Positions 9,293 through 17,643 of a DNA stretch of 64,000 nt are shown in pieces; the stretch's first letter is position 1, and every line of letters starts with the position of its first letter. The stretch is from Parvibacillus sp035426385 (lineage in GTDB: Bacteria > Bacteroidota > Bacteroidia > Chitinophagales > Saprospiraceae), in contig DAOLZQ010000009.1 of NCBI GenBank assembly GCA_035426385.1, positions 1-64,000 on the forward strand, read 5' to 3'. The notes under the pieces are model-generated. The model ran no database searches. It was not told the DNA's origin and worked only from the letters and a program-made list of their open reading frames with translations. The translations under genes and the position numbers were made by a program.

Positions 9293-9739
9293 TTAATTCT
9301 TCTTTGCCAGGTTTAATTTTTTCGAAATAGAGGAGTCCAATGAATATCTTCCGGGGCCTATTATAGCCAGTGTAAAATAGATAACTGCATATAAAATTGG
9401 AAATTCTTGCTTGTCAAAACCATCGTTGATATGAATAACAAAGGTGGCCACCATCATTGTTATAAATAATGGAATGGCTGCAAATCGAGTGCCCAAACCT
9501 ATAATAAGTAGGATAGAACAAAACACTTCTGCAAATACAGCGAGTGCTAACGAAGCGGTTGCTCCTAGTCCTAAGGGGTCACTAAATTGTATCGGTTCAC
9601 TACCAAATAAATTTTGAAATTTGCCTATGCCATGGCTTAGCATTAAGACACCCACTGATAGGCGCATTAATAAAAGAGCAGAGCTTACCTCGTTGGGATA
9701 AATGCCAGGATTAAATAATTTTTTTGCTATTTTTCCCAT
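9293..9739 (-). CDS. DoxX-family membrane protein
   Basis: A 148-residue integral membrane protein with four predicted helices. The first contains the DoxX signature LLLMRLSVGVLMLSHGIGKF; a loop with DPLGLG and a glycine-rich third helix (LIIGLGTRFAAIPLFITMM) follow. DoxX/DoxD proteins are quinone-linked or redox-associated membrane subunits whose biochemical role is mostly undefined. It lies between pirin and yceI in the same orientation, with a 30-base gap to yceI, consistent with co-transcription. A second, divergent DoxX is present at 34601-34987. Confidence 0.87.
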   Translation of the reverse strand: MGKIAKKLFNPGIYPNEVSSALLLMRLSVGVLMLSHGIGKFQNLFGSEPIQFSDPLGLGATASLALAVFAEVFCSILLIIGLGTRFAAIPLFITMMVATFVIHINDGFDKQEFPILYAVIYFTLAIIGPGRYSLDSSISKKLNLAKKN

Positions 9740-9810
9740 TTTTAGGTTTCAAGTTATTTATTTTTTGATTTTCAATGTGTTGATTATCTGTTAAGACTGA
9801 ATTGAATTTA

Positions 9811-10524
9811 TCACTTTATCATGGGTATTTCCATTAACTGTATGTAGGCGTCTTTTGTTGCCTTTACCTGTATAGTGTCCGTATTCCAAATTCCCATACC
9901 ATCTCTTCTGGTGAGTTTTTCACCATTAATTTCTGCTTCCCCCTCTAGAATAAATGCATATACGCCATTTCCCTCTTTTTTAATTTTGTATTCCTCTGAA
10001 TTTCCTTCAGTAAAGTTTCCAAGGTGGAACCAGGCATCCTGATGAATCCAGACGCCTTGATCCTCCTTATTGGGAGAGAGGATTTGGAAGAATTTATTTT
10101 TTTCTTCAATGTCCTTTATCGAAATCTGGTCATATTTAGGCGTTACATTATTTTCCTTTGGAAATACCCAAATCTGGAGAAATTTCACTTCTTTATCTTT
10201 GTTTTTGTTGTATTCCGAGTGTGTTACGCCGGTCCCAGCGCTCATTGCTTGTATATCACCTTCCTTTATTACGGTTATATTGCCCATACTGTCTTTGTGT
10301 TCAAGGTCACCCGCGAGTGGAATTGATATGATTTCCATATTGTCGTGTGGGTGAGTATCGAATCCCATGCCTGCTTGTATGCTGTCGTCATTTAGGACGC
10401 GGAGAACGCCAAAATTCATTCTCTCAGGGTTGTGATAATTAGCAAAGCTGAAGGTGTGGTATGAGTTTAACCAACCGTGATTTGCATTTCCTCTTGTCGT
10501 CGCTTTGTGAATAACTGTGCTCAT
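9811..10524 (-). CDS. pirin family protein (YhhW-like quercetinase type)
   Basis: The ATG at 10524 is chosen because the pirin fold starts there (MSTVIHKATTRGNANHGWLN, then SYHTFSFANYHNPER). The in-frame extension to 10713 has no pirin character. The 237-residue protein is a bicupin. The metal-binding set is visible as GFDTHPHDNMEIISIPL (His, His, Glu context) and GTGVTHSEYN in the first cupin. YhhW/pirin proteins bind Fe(II) and some have quercetinase activity. The AraC regulator lies just upstream in the same orientation and DoxX/YceI lie downstream, so this is probably the lead structural gene of a regulated stress operon. Confidence 0.9.
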   Translation of the reverse strand: MSTVIHKATTRGNANHGWLNSYHTFSFANYHNPERMNFGVLRVLNDDSIQAGMGFDTHPHDNMEIISIPLAGDLEHKDSMGNITVIKEGDIQAMSAGTGVTHSEYNKNKDKEVKFLQIWVFPKENNVTPKYDQISIKDIEEKNKFFQILSPNKEDQGVWIHQDAWFHLGNFTEGNSEEYKIKKEGNGVYAFILEGEAEINGEKLTRRDGMGIWNTDTIQVKATKDAYIQLMEIPMIK

Positions 10525-10778
10525 TGTGTTTGTAATTTTATTTGGTAAATGATTTAATCCGACTTGTCGCACTACTGTTTCGTAAGTGGAAATACTAGAT
10601 TTGCTACTTCCTGATTTAAATATTTGGGGCGCAACTGTACCGACTATCCAGTTAAGATTGTGTTTTTTAGAAGCAGATTTCGATTCATATTTTTGTTTTA
10701 AAATATATTGCAAAGATCAGGCAGATGGGCACCTCAGAGAATATGAAAAGGAGGAGTAAACGTATGAAAATCCGATAT

Positions 10779-11654
10779 TTATAGTCTATTTTCGCTTTTT
10801 CTGAAGTTTAAAGGGGATAGTTTGGTGTGTTTTTTGAAGAAGGCGCTAAAGTTTGCGGGCTCATTGAAGCCCAGTTCATAACCAATTTCTTTGGTGGATA
10901 GGTCGGTAAAGTAGAGCAGCCTCTTAGCCTCGGTTATGATTCTTGCCTGGATATAGTCTTTGGCTGTTGTGCCCATTTTGGCTTTAATGGTTCGGTTTAA
11001 ATGATCCGGTGTGATATAAAGCCCATTGGCATAGTAGGAAGTAGAATGTTCATTTTTATAATTGAGATCGACAGCCTTTTTAAAAGATCTAATCAGGTTG
11101 TCGCCGGTAGTGTCTATGTCCGACTCGATGGGATTGATGGAGCAGATGTTATTGCATTCTATGAGCAAGAGTTTTAAAAATGAGCCAATCGACAGCGCCT
11201 TCATGCCGGAGTCACTCTGGAATAGCCTATAAATTTCTTTTGTAAACCCTTTTATGACCTCAAAGGGGTCGTCCTCCGGCATCAAAGGTGGGCTTTGACC
11301 ATAATTTTGAAATAGATTTAGACTATCTATAAAGGAAATTGGTATGGAATTTTCTAGGAGAAACTGATTTGAAAAGGTCATGACAAATCCCCATGACTTC
11401 TCCGTTTCTATGACTTGGTGTACTTGTCCCGGAGCGACAAAGAAGATTTGTCTGTCTGCCAATTCGTATGTATTGAAGTCTATGTTGTGTATTCCACGTG
11501 CACTATCGATGATGAGGACAGTATAGAAATTGTGTCTGTGTGGTTCGTCTACTTTTCCATTTCGTCGGGTGTAAATATCTTCCATTCGAGCAATTTCAAA
11601 GCTTGCACCTTCATTTTTAGAATTTACATTTTGGTATATTTTGACAGCGCTCAT
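10779..11654 (-). CDS. AraC-family transcriptional regulator
   Basis: A 291-residue regulator with an N-terminal cupin-like sensor domain (HRHNFYTVLIID, then FVAPGQVHQV) and a C-terminal double helix-turn-helix. The second HTH carries the AraC signature TKEIGYELGFNEPANFSAFFKKHTK. It lies 254 bases upstream of the pirin start, in the same direction as pirin-DoxX-YceI. It likely senses a small molecule and activates that set, and possibly itself. No clear operator was identified by eye. The family is certain, the ligand unknown. Confidence 0.92.
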   Translation of the reverse strand: MSAVKIYQNVNSKNEGASFEIARMEDIYTRRNGKVDEPHRHNFYTVLIIDSARGIHNIDFNTYELADRQIFFVAPGQVHQVIETEKSWGFVMTFSNQFLLENSIPISFIDSLNLFQNYGQSPPLMPEDDPFEVIKGFTKEIYRLFQSDSGMKALSIGSFLKLLLIECNNICSINPIESDIDTTGDNLIRSFKKAVDLNYKNEHSTSYYANGLYITPDHLNRTIKAKMGTTAKDYIQARIITEAKRLLYFTDLSTKEIGYELGFNEPANFSAFFKKHTKLSPLNFRKSENRL

Positions 11655-11968
11655 TGGTATTTTATTACAGCTACAATCATGGATACAATGGTAGGGTTGT
11701 GGTTCGATTTTTTACCTAGTTTAGTAAGTATGGATTCGCTTTAGACAATAAATATAAAGAGAATTGTATGAATGTACCTATCGGTGTTCGAGACGTGAGA
11801 AGCTTTAGTCTTCTCAACTCGGACTTGAACTTTATTGTATACCCATCTAAGAGTAGAATATTGGGCTCTAATGTTTGCCTGCTAGAATATTGTTCTGTCT
11901 TAATTTTCGTTTGTATTTCTAACTACTTTTTTTAATCATACACGCAATTCGCGAATTTACATACCTAT

Positions 11969-12159
11969 TTAATATATAGAATCTTCCTTCCAATTAACAG
12001 GATTGTTTTAATATATTTTGAAATGATTGGAAATTATTCATCATCCCTAAGGATATGAGCGTGAAATCGAGATTGCCAACCAAAGGGTAATCCTAATTGA
12101 TTACAATATTTGATTACTTCAGATTTGTAGGATCGAATTATTGCTATAATCCCAATTTT
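11969..12159 (-). pseudogene. C-terminal remnant of a RAYT (REP-associated Y1 transposase)
   Basis: The minus strand encodes IIRSYKSEVIKYCNQLGLPF then GWQSRFHAHILRDDE in one frame, stopping at TAA 12034-12036. A different frame then gives NNPVNWKEDSIY and a stop at 11969-11971. This is the C-terminal half of a REP-associated tyrosine transposase, whose consensus runs R(S/G)(Y/F)KSAVT...WQ.RFHDHIIRD...ISxYIxNNPxNWxxDxxY. The N-terminal HUH half is absent. One nonsense change and at least one frameshift separate the pieces, so it is a dead relic. A second RAYT locus is at 35314-35949. Confidence 0.72.
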
Positions 12160-12256
12160 TTAATCTCATGGGTTTAACTAATTTTATTTAATCTAATAAT
12201 GTCTTTATTTTAAACCTCCATTTAATTACAAATATACATATCACAACAATGCTATC
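12160..12256. other. AT-rich spacer between two gene relics
   Basis: Low-complexity AT-rich sequence between the RAYT remnant and the frameshifted membrane gene. The RAYT frame is closed by a TAA at 12160-12162. The remaining intergenic parts at 11655-11968 and 12502-12752 also show no recognisable coding signal or hairpin. Confidence 0.4.
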
Positions 12257-12501
12257 TTATTCACGGCCATACATGGCAAATGGGATTGTCAATATTAGAT
12301 GAGCAAGAGCGATAAAGGCATATGTATTGTTCTCTCCGAACATTTTAAACATCCAATAGAGTTCTGAAAGAAATGGTAGAAATAGGAAAATTATCGCCGC
12401 AAATAATCCGCCTCAGTAAATGCGATGATGACTGTCCAAATGTGAGTTATTATTGCAGTTATTGTAAATACTCCATAAAGTGAAACAAAAATTGCTTTCA
12501 T
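12257..12501 (-). pseudogene. small two-to-three-helix membrane protein broken by a frameshift
   Basis: The ATG at 12501 starts MKAIFVSLYGVFTITAIITH and IWTVIIAFTE, after which the frame runs into a stop. The adjacent frame continues GGLFAAIIFLFLPFLSELYW then MFKMFGENNTYAFIALAHL... to TAA 12257-12259. The span of 245 bases is one base short of 82 codons, and adding one base near 12410 restores a single 81-residue protein. That protein has the pattern of a small Bacteroidota membrane family (IW.I.IAF..GG......LPV.SE.YWM.KMFGEN). Either a real one-base deletion or a sequencing error explains it; nearby decay favours a real one. Confidence 0.65.
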
Positions 12502-12752
12502 ATTATTTTCCGTTTTATTTATCCATTAATGTTTTCTTTTTTTGTATTTGCCAAGCTTTGGTCTAATGCCCAATTCTAAATCCGATATATCTCATTACCA
12601 AGACTTCGTTATTTCTAATAAGTATAAATTCTGGTATTTCTATTCTGCTCTAGAAATAACTAGGTTCCTCCAATTCCTCTTCTAATGAACTTGGAATAGT
12701 TAAAAGTTAGTTTCTCCCGGAACCTAGCTTAAGGGAATTTTTGTATCGACAT

Positions 12753-14129
12753 CTATTCCTCCAGCTTCTGCAGACCGGAGATGACCTGGGCGGAAAAAGG
12801 GATTCCGGTAACTGGATGCACCAACAATTCCTGCTCACGGGATTGGAATTCTTCTGCTTTGAGACGGCCCTCGCGGTACTGAGCCAGGTTGTATATCCAG
12901 GGAATCACTGAGGTATAATTTGGGCTGTCCATATATGTACGGTCGTGCTCCATGAGCCTAGTCTGACGTATCAATCGGATGATTTTTTTGTAATTTTTTA
13001 AAAGTAAGATGGCTCTGAGATAATAGGTCATGAACAGATGCCAACGGTGCTCAAATATTTCGGTCTTATAGGCATTGAAGAATACGTCGCCACTGTTCTC
13101 TGCCTGCTTATATTGCTTGTTCTCTATCCTGGACATGATCAGGTAGGCGGCGTGACTGATCTTATTGTGATAGTTGCTTTCACGACGGGTGTCTTCAGTG
13201 GCGAGTAGCAGTATGCGTAGTGACTCGACAGGGCGCTCTGCCCGCAGCAGCACCGCAGCTAAATTGTTGATGTAATAGAGATAATCGTTATTTCGCTCTC
13301 GTATGGATAGATAACCAAATTCAATTGCCTTGTCCAATTTATTCTGGCTGGCAAAATAGAGTAACTTTTGGCTGTAGAAATTGGCTAGAATACGCCGAGA
13401 GTAAAACCGAGAGTTATTGATCATCGTCTCGAAATAATCGAATTTTTCCGATAGACGATCGATCATACGATAATTGTGTGCTATGAATAATATTCTGATC
13501 CAGGCCAGTACACGATTGTATCCATCTAGACCTTCATCTTTATAGACTGAGTCGAGCCATTGCTCATACACCATGGTATCACCATGCTTTGATTTGTACT
13601 GTTCGATTATATCTTCAGTGACCGTATGCATCTTATCGTTCACCATGCGGGCATATTCATAGCTGGTGCGGTGCTTTCTGAGAAACTGATCTACGACTTG
13701 AAAAGCATGGTGCCGCATCCTGATCTGAAGAAAATGTCGATAAGATCGACCAATATCATACAGCTTCAAGAAACTGTAATAGTCTGTACTTGCCTGTCGA
13801 AATAATTTCAAAAGCTGTCGCTCGGTTTTCAGATCAATATTGTCGGTCATGATCATACGGTCATAGTCGGAGAGTCTGCAGAGGAGATTGTCCACGTCGA
13901 TGCGAGCCAGCTGTGCCTGACACCAGCTCATGATGTATGAATACTTGCGGCGGTCTATACTCTCGTCAAAATGAACCTCTGCTTCTGCCTGCGTGGCTAT
14001 CAGGTGGAGCAATCGCAGTATATTCAGCTTCTCTGCATCCTCAAATCGCTGAATGTGCATCAGATAGCCGGTCTCGTGCGGAAACAACGATTGCGCAAAG
14101 AGGCTAAATTTACTGAGCCGCGATGTCAC
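12753..14129 (-). CDS. all-helical protein of unknown function, tetratricopeptide-like
   Basis: A 458-residue soluble protein I cannot assign to a named family. The sequence is almost entirely helical and rich in Tyr, Arg and Leu. From about residue 240 it shows loosely repeated helix pairs (YSQKLLYFASQNKLDKAIEF, NNLAAVLLRAERPVESL, YLRAILLLKNYKKIIRLI) resembling degenerate TPR hairpins. There is no signal peptide or membrane segment. It begins 3 bases downstream of the FabG-like gene, so the two are almost certainly co-transcribed and divergent from the symporter/KAS III operon. A scaffold or regulatory role is possible, but this is inference. Confidence 0.72.
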   Translation of the reverse strand: MTSRLSKFSLFAQSLFPHETGYLMHIQRFEDAEKLNILRLLHLIATQAEAEVHFDESIDRRKYSYIMSWCQAQLARIDVDNLLCRLSDYDRMIMTDNIDLKTERQLLKLFRQASTDYYSFLKLYDIGRSYRHFLQIRMRHHAFQVVDQFLRKHRTSYEYARMVNDKMHTVTEDIIEQYKSKHGDTMVYEQWLDSVYKDEGLDGYNRVLAWIRILFIAHNYRMIDRLSEKFDYFETMINNSRFYSRRILANFYSQKLLYFASQNKLDKAIEFGYLSIRERNNDYLYYINNLAAVLLRAERPVESLRILLLATEDTRRESNYHNKISHAAYLIMSRIENKQYKQAENSGDVFFNAYKTEIFEHRWHLFMTYYLRAILLLKNYKKIIRLIRQTRLMEHDRTYMDSPNYTSVIPWIYNLAQYREGRLKAEEFQSREQELLVHPVTGIPFSAQVISGLQKLEE

Positions 14130-14131
14130 CT

Positions 14132-14875
14132 CTACAGACTGATACCACCATCCACTGAGATCGTAGCACCATTGATGTAGGCAGCCATATCTGAACTTAA
14201 GAACACATAGACATTGGCGATGTCATCGGGGCTGCCCAACCGGTTGAGCGGCACCTTGGCAGCCATCTTTTCGAGTACTTCGGGTGGCATGGCAGTAAGC
14301 ATCTCAGTGAGAATAAAACCAGGAGCCACTGCATTTACGCGCACCCCTTTCCTCCCCAGTTCCTTACTGAGGGTTTTGGTCATTGCGATGAGGCCGCCCT
14401 TAGTGGCAGAATAATTGGTCTGACCAAAATTTCCATAAAGACCCACCACGGAAGAGGCATTGGTGATGCTACCGCTGTGTTGCTCCACCATGACAGGTGC
14501 TACCGCTTTGATACAGTTAAACACGCCGGTGAGGTTGACGTCGATCACTGTCTGCCACTGATCTTCGGTCATCTTGAGCAGGGTGGAGTCTCGGGTGATA
14601 CCTGCATTGTTGATCAATATGTCTATTCGGCCGAAAGCAGCCTGCACCTGGGCTACGGCGCCTTCTATCTGTTCCGTCTTGGTGGTATCGACGTGCTGGT
14701 AGAGGACATTAGCACCTGCGGCAGTCAGCTCTGCGCTCAATGCTTCTCCGGCAGAGTCGGCTACATCCCAAATTGCCACTTTGGCGCCTTCAGCCACGAA
14801 GCGTCGTACTGTCGCCTTGCCGATGCCATTTGCGCCACCGGTTATTATTGCTATTTTATCTACTAAATAGGCCAT
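14132..14875 (-). CDS. FabG-like short-chain dehydrogenase/reductase
   Basis: The ATG at 14875 (MAYLVDKIAIITGGANGIGK) is preferred over the longer frame because the Rossmann domain starts there; this gives 247 residues, standard for FabG. Visible motifs are the nucleotide-binding TGGANGIGKATV, DILINNAGITRDS, the catalytic Ser (ASSVVGLYG), and Tyr/Lys (YSATKGG). PG(F)ILTEM and SVDGG at the C-terminus fit 3-oxoacyl-ACP/acetoacetyl-CoA reductases. It is divergent from the symporter - KAS III-like - acyl ligase operon and heads a two-gene transcript. It probably reduces a 3-oxoacyl thioester made or activated by those enzymes; a primary fatty-acid-synthesis FabG role is the alternative. Confidence 0.88.
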   Translation of the reverse strand: MAYLVDKIAIITGGANGIGKATVRRFVAEGAKVAIWDVADSAGEALSAELTAAGANVLYQHVDTTKTEQIEGAVAQVQAAFGRIDILINNAGITRDSTLLKMTEDQWQTVIDVNLTGVFNCIKAVAPVMVEQHSGSITNASSVVGLYGNFGQTNYSATKGGLIAMTKTLSKELGRKGVRVNAVAPGFILTEMLTAMPPEVLEKMAAKVPLNRLGSPDDIANVYVFLSSDMAAYINGATISVDGGISL

Positions 14876-15087
14876 GTTCGAAATATTTAAGTTTAATTGC
14901 CAATTTTCAACAAACAAATGTACCATCAGCAGGTGGTTCGGGTTGTATTTATTTTGAACAATTTTGATTAAATTAAAAGCAATGTCTCAAGCCAATTAAA
15001 TTGATATAGATATATGATAATCAGCATTTTAATTAAAATATATCATAATTGTCATAGACATATAACATAAATGTAGAATTTTTTTTC

Positions 15088-15102
15088 AGACAATACTTGT
15101 CT
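15088..15102. promoter_or_regulatory. perfect inverted repeat in divergent promoter region
   Basis: AGACAA-TAC-TTGTCT forms a perfect 6-bp dyad with a 3-base centre, 26 bases upstream of the symporter start, in the 252-base region between the divergent FabG-like gene and the symporter. Size and position suit an operator for a dimeric repressor controlling the plus-strand operon. A looser pair, TATGATA ... TATCATA, lies around 15010-15050. No regulator is encoded adjacently. Confidence 0.4.
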
Positions 15103-15127
15103 AATTTCACTTGACATTTACAGAGCT

Positions 15128-16636
15128 TTGAATATTGATATTGTTATTGCGACCAGAATATTGCTCATTGCTTACGCGGCGGTGATGATATTCTTTGTGG
15201 TACGAGGCGCTCTTCGAACTCGTTCTATGGCTGATTTTGCCATTGGCAATGGTTTTTCTCCGCTCATAGTGGGCTTGTCACTCGCGGCCAACATTACCAG
15301 TGCGGCTACCTTCATCATCAATCCGGGTTTTGTAGCCATGTTTGGGCTAAGCGCCTTCATCGCCATGTCTGTGATGGTGCCATTGGGCTTGATGATCTCA
15401 CTCGTCATACTGAGCAGGAGCTTTCAAAAGCACGGCACGGCCTTTAAGGCGATCAGTCTAGCTCAGTGGGTCAATAAGCGGTACGATAGTCCCGCCTACG
15501 GTAGGTTGATGGCGGTACTGTCACTCCTGTTGATCACTTTCATCGTGCTGATCTGTGTCGGCCTGGTGAAGGTCATCGCTCCGGCACTGAAGGCGGATGA
15601 GCTGTATGTGCTGATCGGACTGGTGGTATTTGTATTCGGAGCAACTATGTTTGGTGGCGCCAATTCGATGGCTTATACCAATGCTTTCCAGGCCATCGTG
15701 ATGGGTGTGGTCGCACTGATCCTGATTTTTTCGGGGGCGGGCCATTTTGATGGCGGACTGAGTGGCTTCTGGAGCAAATTAAATGAGATAGACCCGATGT
15801 TGTCTAAGGCATTTAATCCCAGCAGTCCAATATTTCGAGATGCTTTTGAAGTCATTTTTTGCAACTTTATTATAGGTATAGCTATAGTCTGTCAACCCCA
15901 CATTATCACCCGCTCATTGATGCTGCGCTCGGCGAAGGACATCAATAAGTTTCTGGCTATCGCCATCATAGTAGAGATACTGTTCTTCATGGTGCTATTT
16001 GTCGGCCTATTTGCACGGCTGGATATGCCTGATCTGACGCTGGCGGGCAAGAAACTGTCTATGGATGGGATCATGTCGGCATATGTGCTGGAGCGATTTG
16101 ACACCGGCGTGGGTCTACTGGTCATCTTCGGCCTGTTGTCCGCCGGACTATCTACGCTAGAGGGATTGGTCCAATCCGTCAGCACCACCATTACCAATGA
16201 CATCATACTTTCCTCCTTTAAGAGTGAAGTGTCTGAAGATAGAAAGAGAATGATTAATCGGGTGGTGATTACACTACTGGGTGTCATCGCCATTGTCGTC
16301 AGTTACCAGCAGTTGATCAGTCCCAATCTGAGTGTCGGCATCCTGGGCCAGAATGGCGTATATGCCTTTTTCTCGGCTGCTTTCATGCCGGTGTTACTCG
16401 GCATTTTTGCTAAAAATATACACAAGATAGTGCCCATCACCGCTACTCTGGTGGCCGTGGTGGTGTACTTTGCCACTTACTACGGACAACTGAGTTTTTA
16501 TACCACCGGTGTCGTGCGCAATCCGGCAGTGGCTGGCACGTACGCCATATTAGCAGCAGTCCTGTCTGCCGGATTGATGTACCTCTTTACCCGAAACAAA
16601 ACCAATCTTAATAGTCAAAAGACAATCAATGCCTGA
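15128..16636 (+). CDS. sodium:solute symporter (SSS family)
   Basis: A 502-residue, about 13-helix transporter starting at TTG 15128. No in-frame ATG lies near enough to keep the first helix (IATRILLIAYAAVMIFFVV). Family features include the early signature LSLAANITSAATFIINPGF, corresponding to the Na+/substrate site in helix 1, and GLLSAGLSTLEGLVQSVSTT in the later core helices. SSS proteins import sugars, amino acids, acetate and other organic acids with Na+. Its stop overlaps the start of the KAS III-like gene by 8 bases, indicating translational coupling. Since the next genes activate and modify acyl groups, an organic acid is the likeliest substrate. Confidence 0.88.
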   Translation: MNIDIVIATRILLIAYAAVMIFFVVRGALRTRSMADFAIGNGFSPLIVGLSLAANITSAATFIINPGFVAMFGLSAFIAMSVMVPLGLMISLVILSRSFQKHGTAFKAISLAQWVNKRYDSPAYGRLMAVLSLLLITFIVLICVGLVKVIAPALKADELYVLIGLVVFVFGATMFGGANSMAYTNAFQAIVMGVVALILIFSGAGHFDGGLSGFWSKLNEIDPMLSKAFNPSSPIFRDAFEVIFCNFIIGIAIVCQPHIITRSLMLRSAKDINKFLAIAIIVEILFFMVLFVGLFARLDMPDLTLAGKKLSMDGIMSAYVLERFDTGVGLLVIFGLLSAGLSTLEGLVQSVSTTITNDIILSSFKSEVSEDRKRMINRVVITLLGVIAIVVSYQQLISPNLSVGILGQNGVYAFFSAAFMPVLLGIFAKNIHKIVPITATLVAVVVYFATYYGQLSFYTTGVVRNPAVAGTYAILAAVLSAGLMYLFTRNKTNLNSQKTINA

Positions 16637-17627
16637 ATATAAGCGCAATGGAGCCATAATCGCTTCCGGAATGGCAGTACCAGATCGGATCATACCCAAC
16701 AGTTACTTCAATGAGTTGCTAGGTGAGGATGTGGACACCTGGCTACGCAATAATGTGCAGATCTATAACCGCAGGTGGCTGAGTGATGGCGAGAGTATGG
16801 CGGATCTGATCGAGAGCGCCTGCCTGCAAGCGATGGAGCGTGGTGGAGTACAGGCAGATGACATAGACCTCATCATCGTAGCCACTGATACCCCGGAATA
16901 TATCTCACCTGCTACTGCGTCAGTACTTCAGTACCGGCTGGGGTTGAAGAATGCAGGTACCTTTGACCTAAATGCCGCCTGTGCGGGTTTCGTCACAGCA
17001 CTGGACACAGCGAGTAAATACATCCAGGCGGACAGTCAATATCGCTATGTACTGGTAGTGGGCGCTTATGCAATGAGCCGCTTCCTCAATGTCAGGGATA
17101 AGAAGACAGCCACACTATTTGCCGACGGTGCGGCTGCAGTTATACTAAAGGCGGAGACCGATGGTCGTGGGCTACTACAGAGCCAATTGGCCGCGCTGGG
17201 TGAATACAGTGACTGGATGGGTATCTATGCCGGTGGTAGCCATCAGCCGGTGACCAGCGAAGTGCTGGAAGCAGGTGGAGAAAAACTACAGTTTGTTCAG
17301 AAAATACCCACTGAAATCAATCCCGCACGGTGGGAACAAATGATCAGAACACTATGTGAAAGGGAGGGAATCAGCGCGGAAGACGTGAACCATTTCTTCT
17401 TTACACAGATCAATATCAATACCATCTGGCAGACGCTGGATGCACTGGAAGTACCTCGGGAACGAGCTGAAATGGTGATGCATGAATATGGCTACACCGG
17501 ATCAGCAGCAATCCCGATGGCATTTGATGCACGGTATAGTCAGCACCGGATAAAGGCCGGTGATCTGGCCGTATTTATGGGTTCAGGCGGAGGTCTGGCT
17601 TTTGGAGCTGCTTTGTTTAGAATGTAA
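16629..17627 (+). CDS. KAS III-like thiolase-fold enzyme with altered active site
   Basis: A 332-residue thiolase-superfamily protein aligned along its length with FabH. The nucleophile Cys118 is present in AACAGF, and the C-terminal GSGGGLAFGAALFRM fits. The FabH HQAN motif is replaced by TQIN (Thr259) and HGNTSAA by YGYTGSA (Tyr289), so both the His and Asn that drive malonyl decarboxylation are lost while Cys stays. This suggests acyl transfer or a non-decarboxylating reaction rather than classical chain initiation. The start overlaps the symporter by 8 bases, and the acyl-CoA ligase follows 16 bases after the stop. It is not the housekeeping fabH. Confidence 0.85.
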   Translation: MPEYKRNGAIIASGMAVPDRIIPNSYFNELLGEDVDTWLRNNVQIYNRRWLSDGESMADLIESACLQAMERGGVQADDIDLIIVATDTPEYISPATASVLQYRLGLKNAGTFDLNAACAGFVTALDTASKYIQADSQYRYVLVVGAYAMSRFLNVRDKKTATLFADGAAAVILKAETDGRGLLQSQLAALGEYSDWMGIYAGGSHQPVTSEVLEAGGEKLQFVQKIPTEINPARWEQMIRTLCEREGISAEDVNHFFFTQININTIWQTLDALEVPRERAEMVMHEYGYTGSAAIPMAFDARYSQHRIKAGDLAVFMGSGGGLAFGAALFRM

Positions 17628-17643
17628 TATCCATCTGAGAATC

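Noticed and set aside
10525..10713. 63-codon N-terminal extension of the pirin gene
   Set aside because: The pirin fold begins at the ATG 10524; the extension has no signal peptide or domain character.
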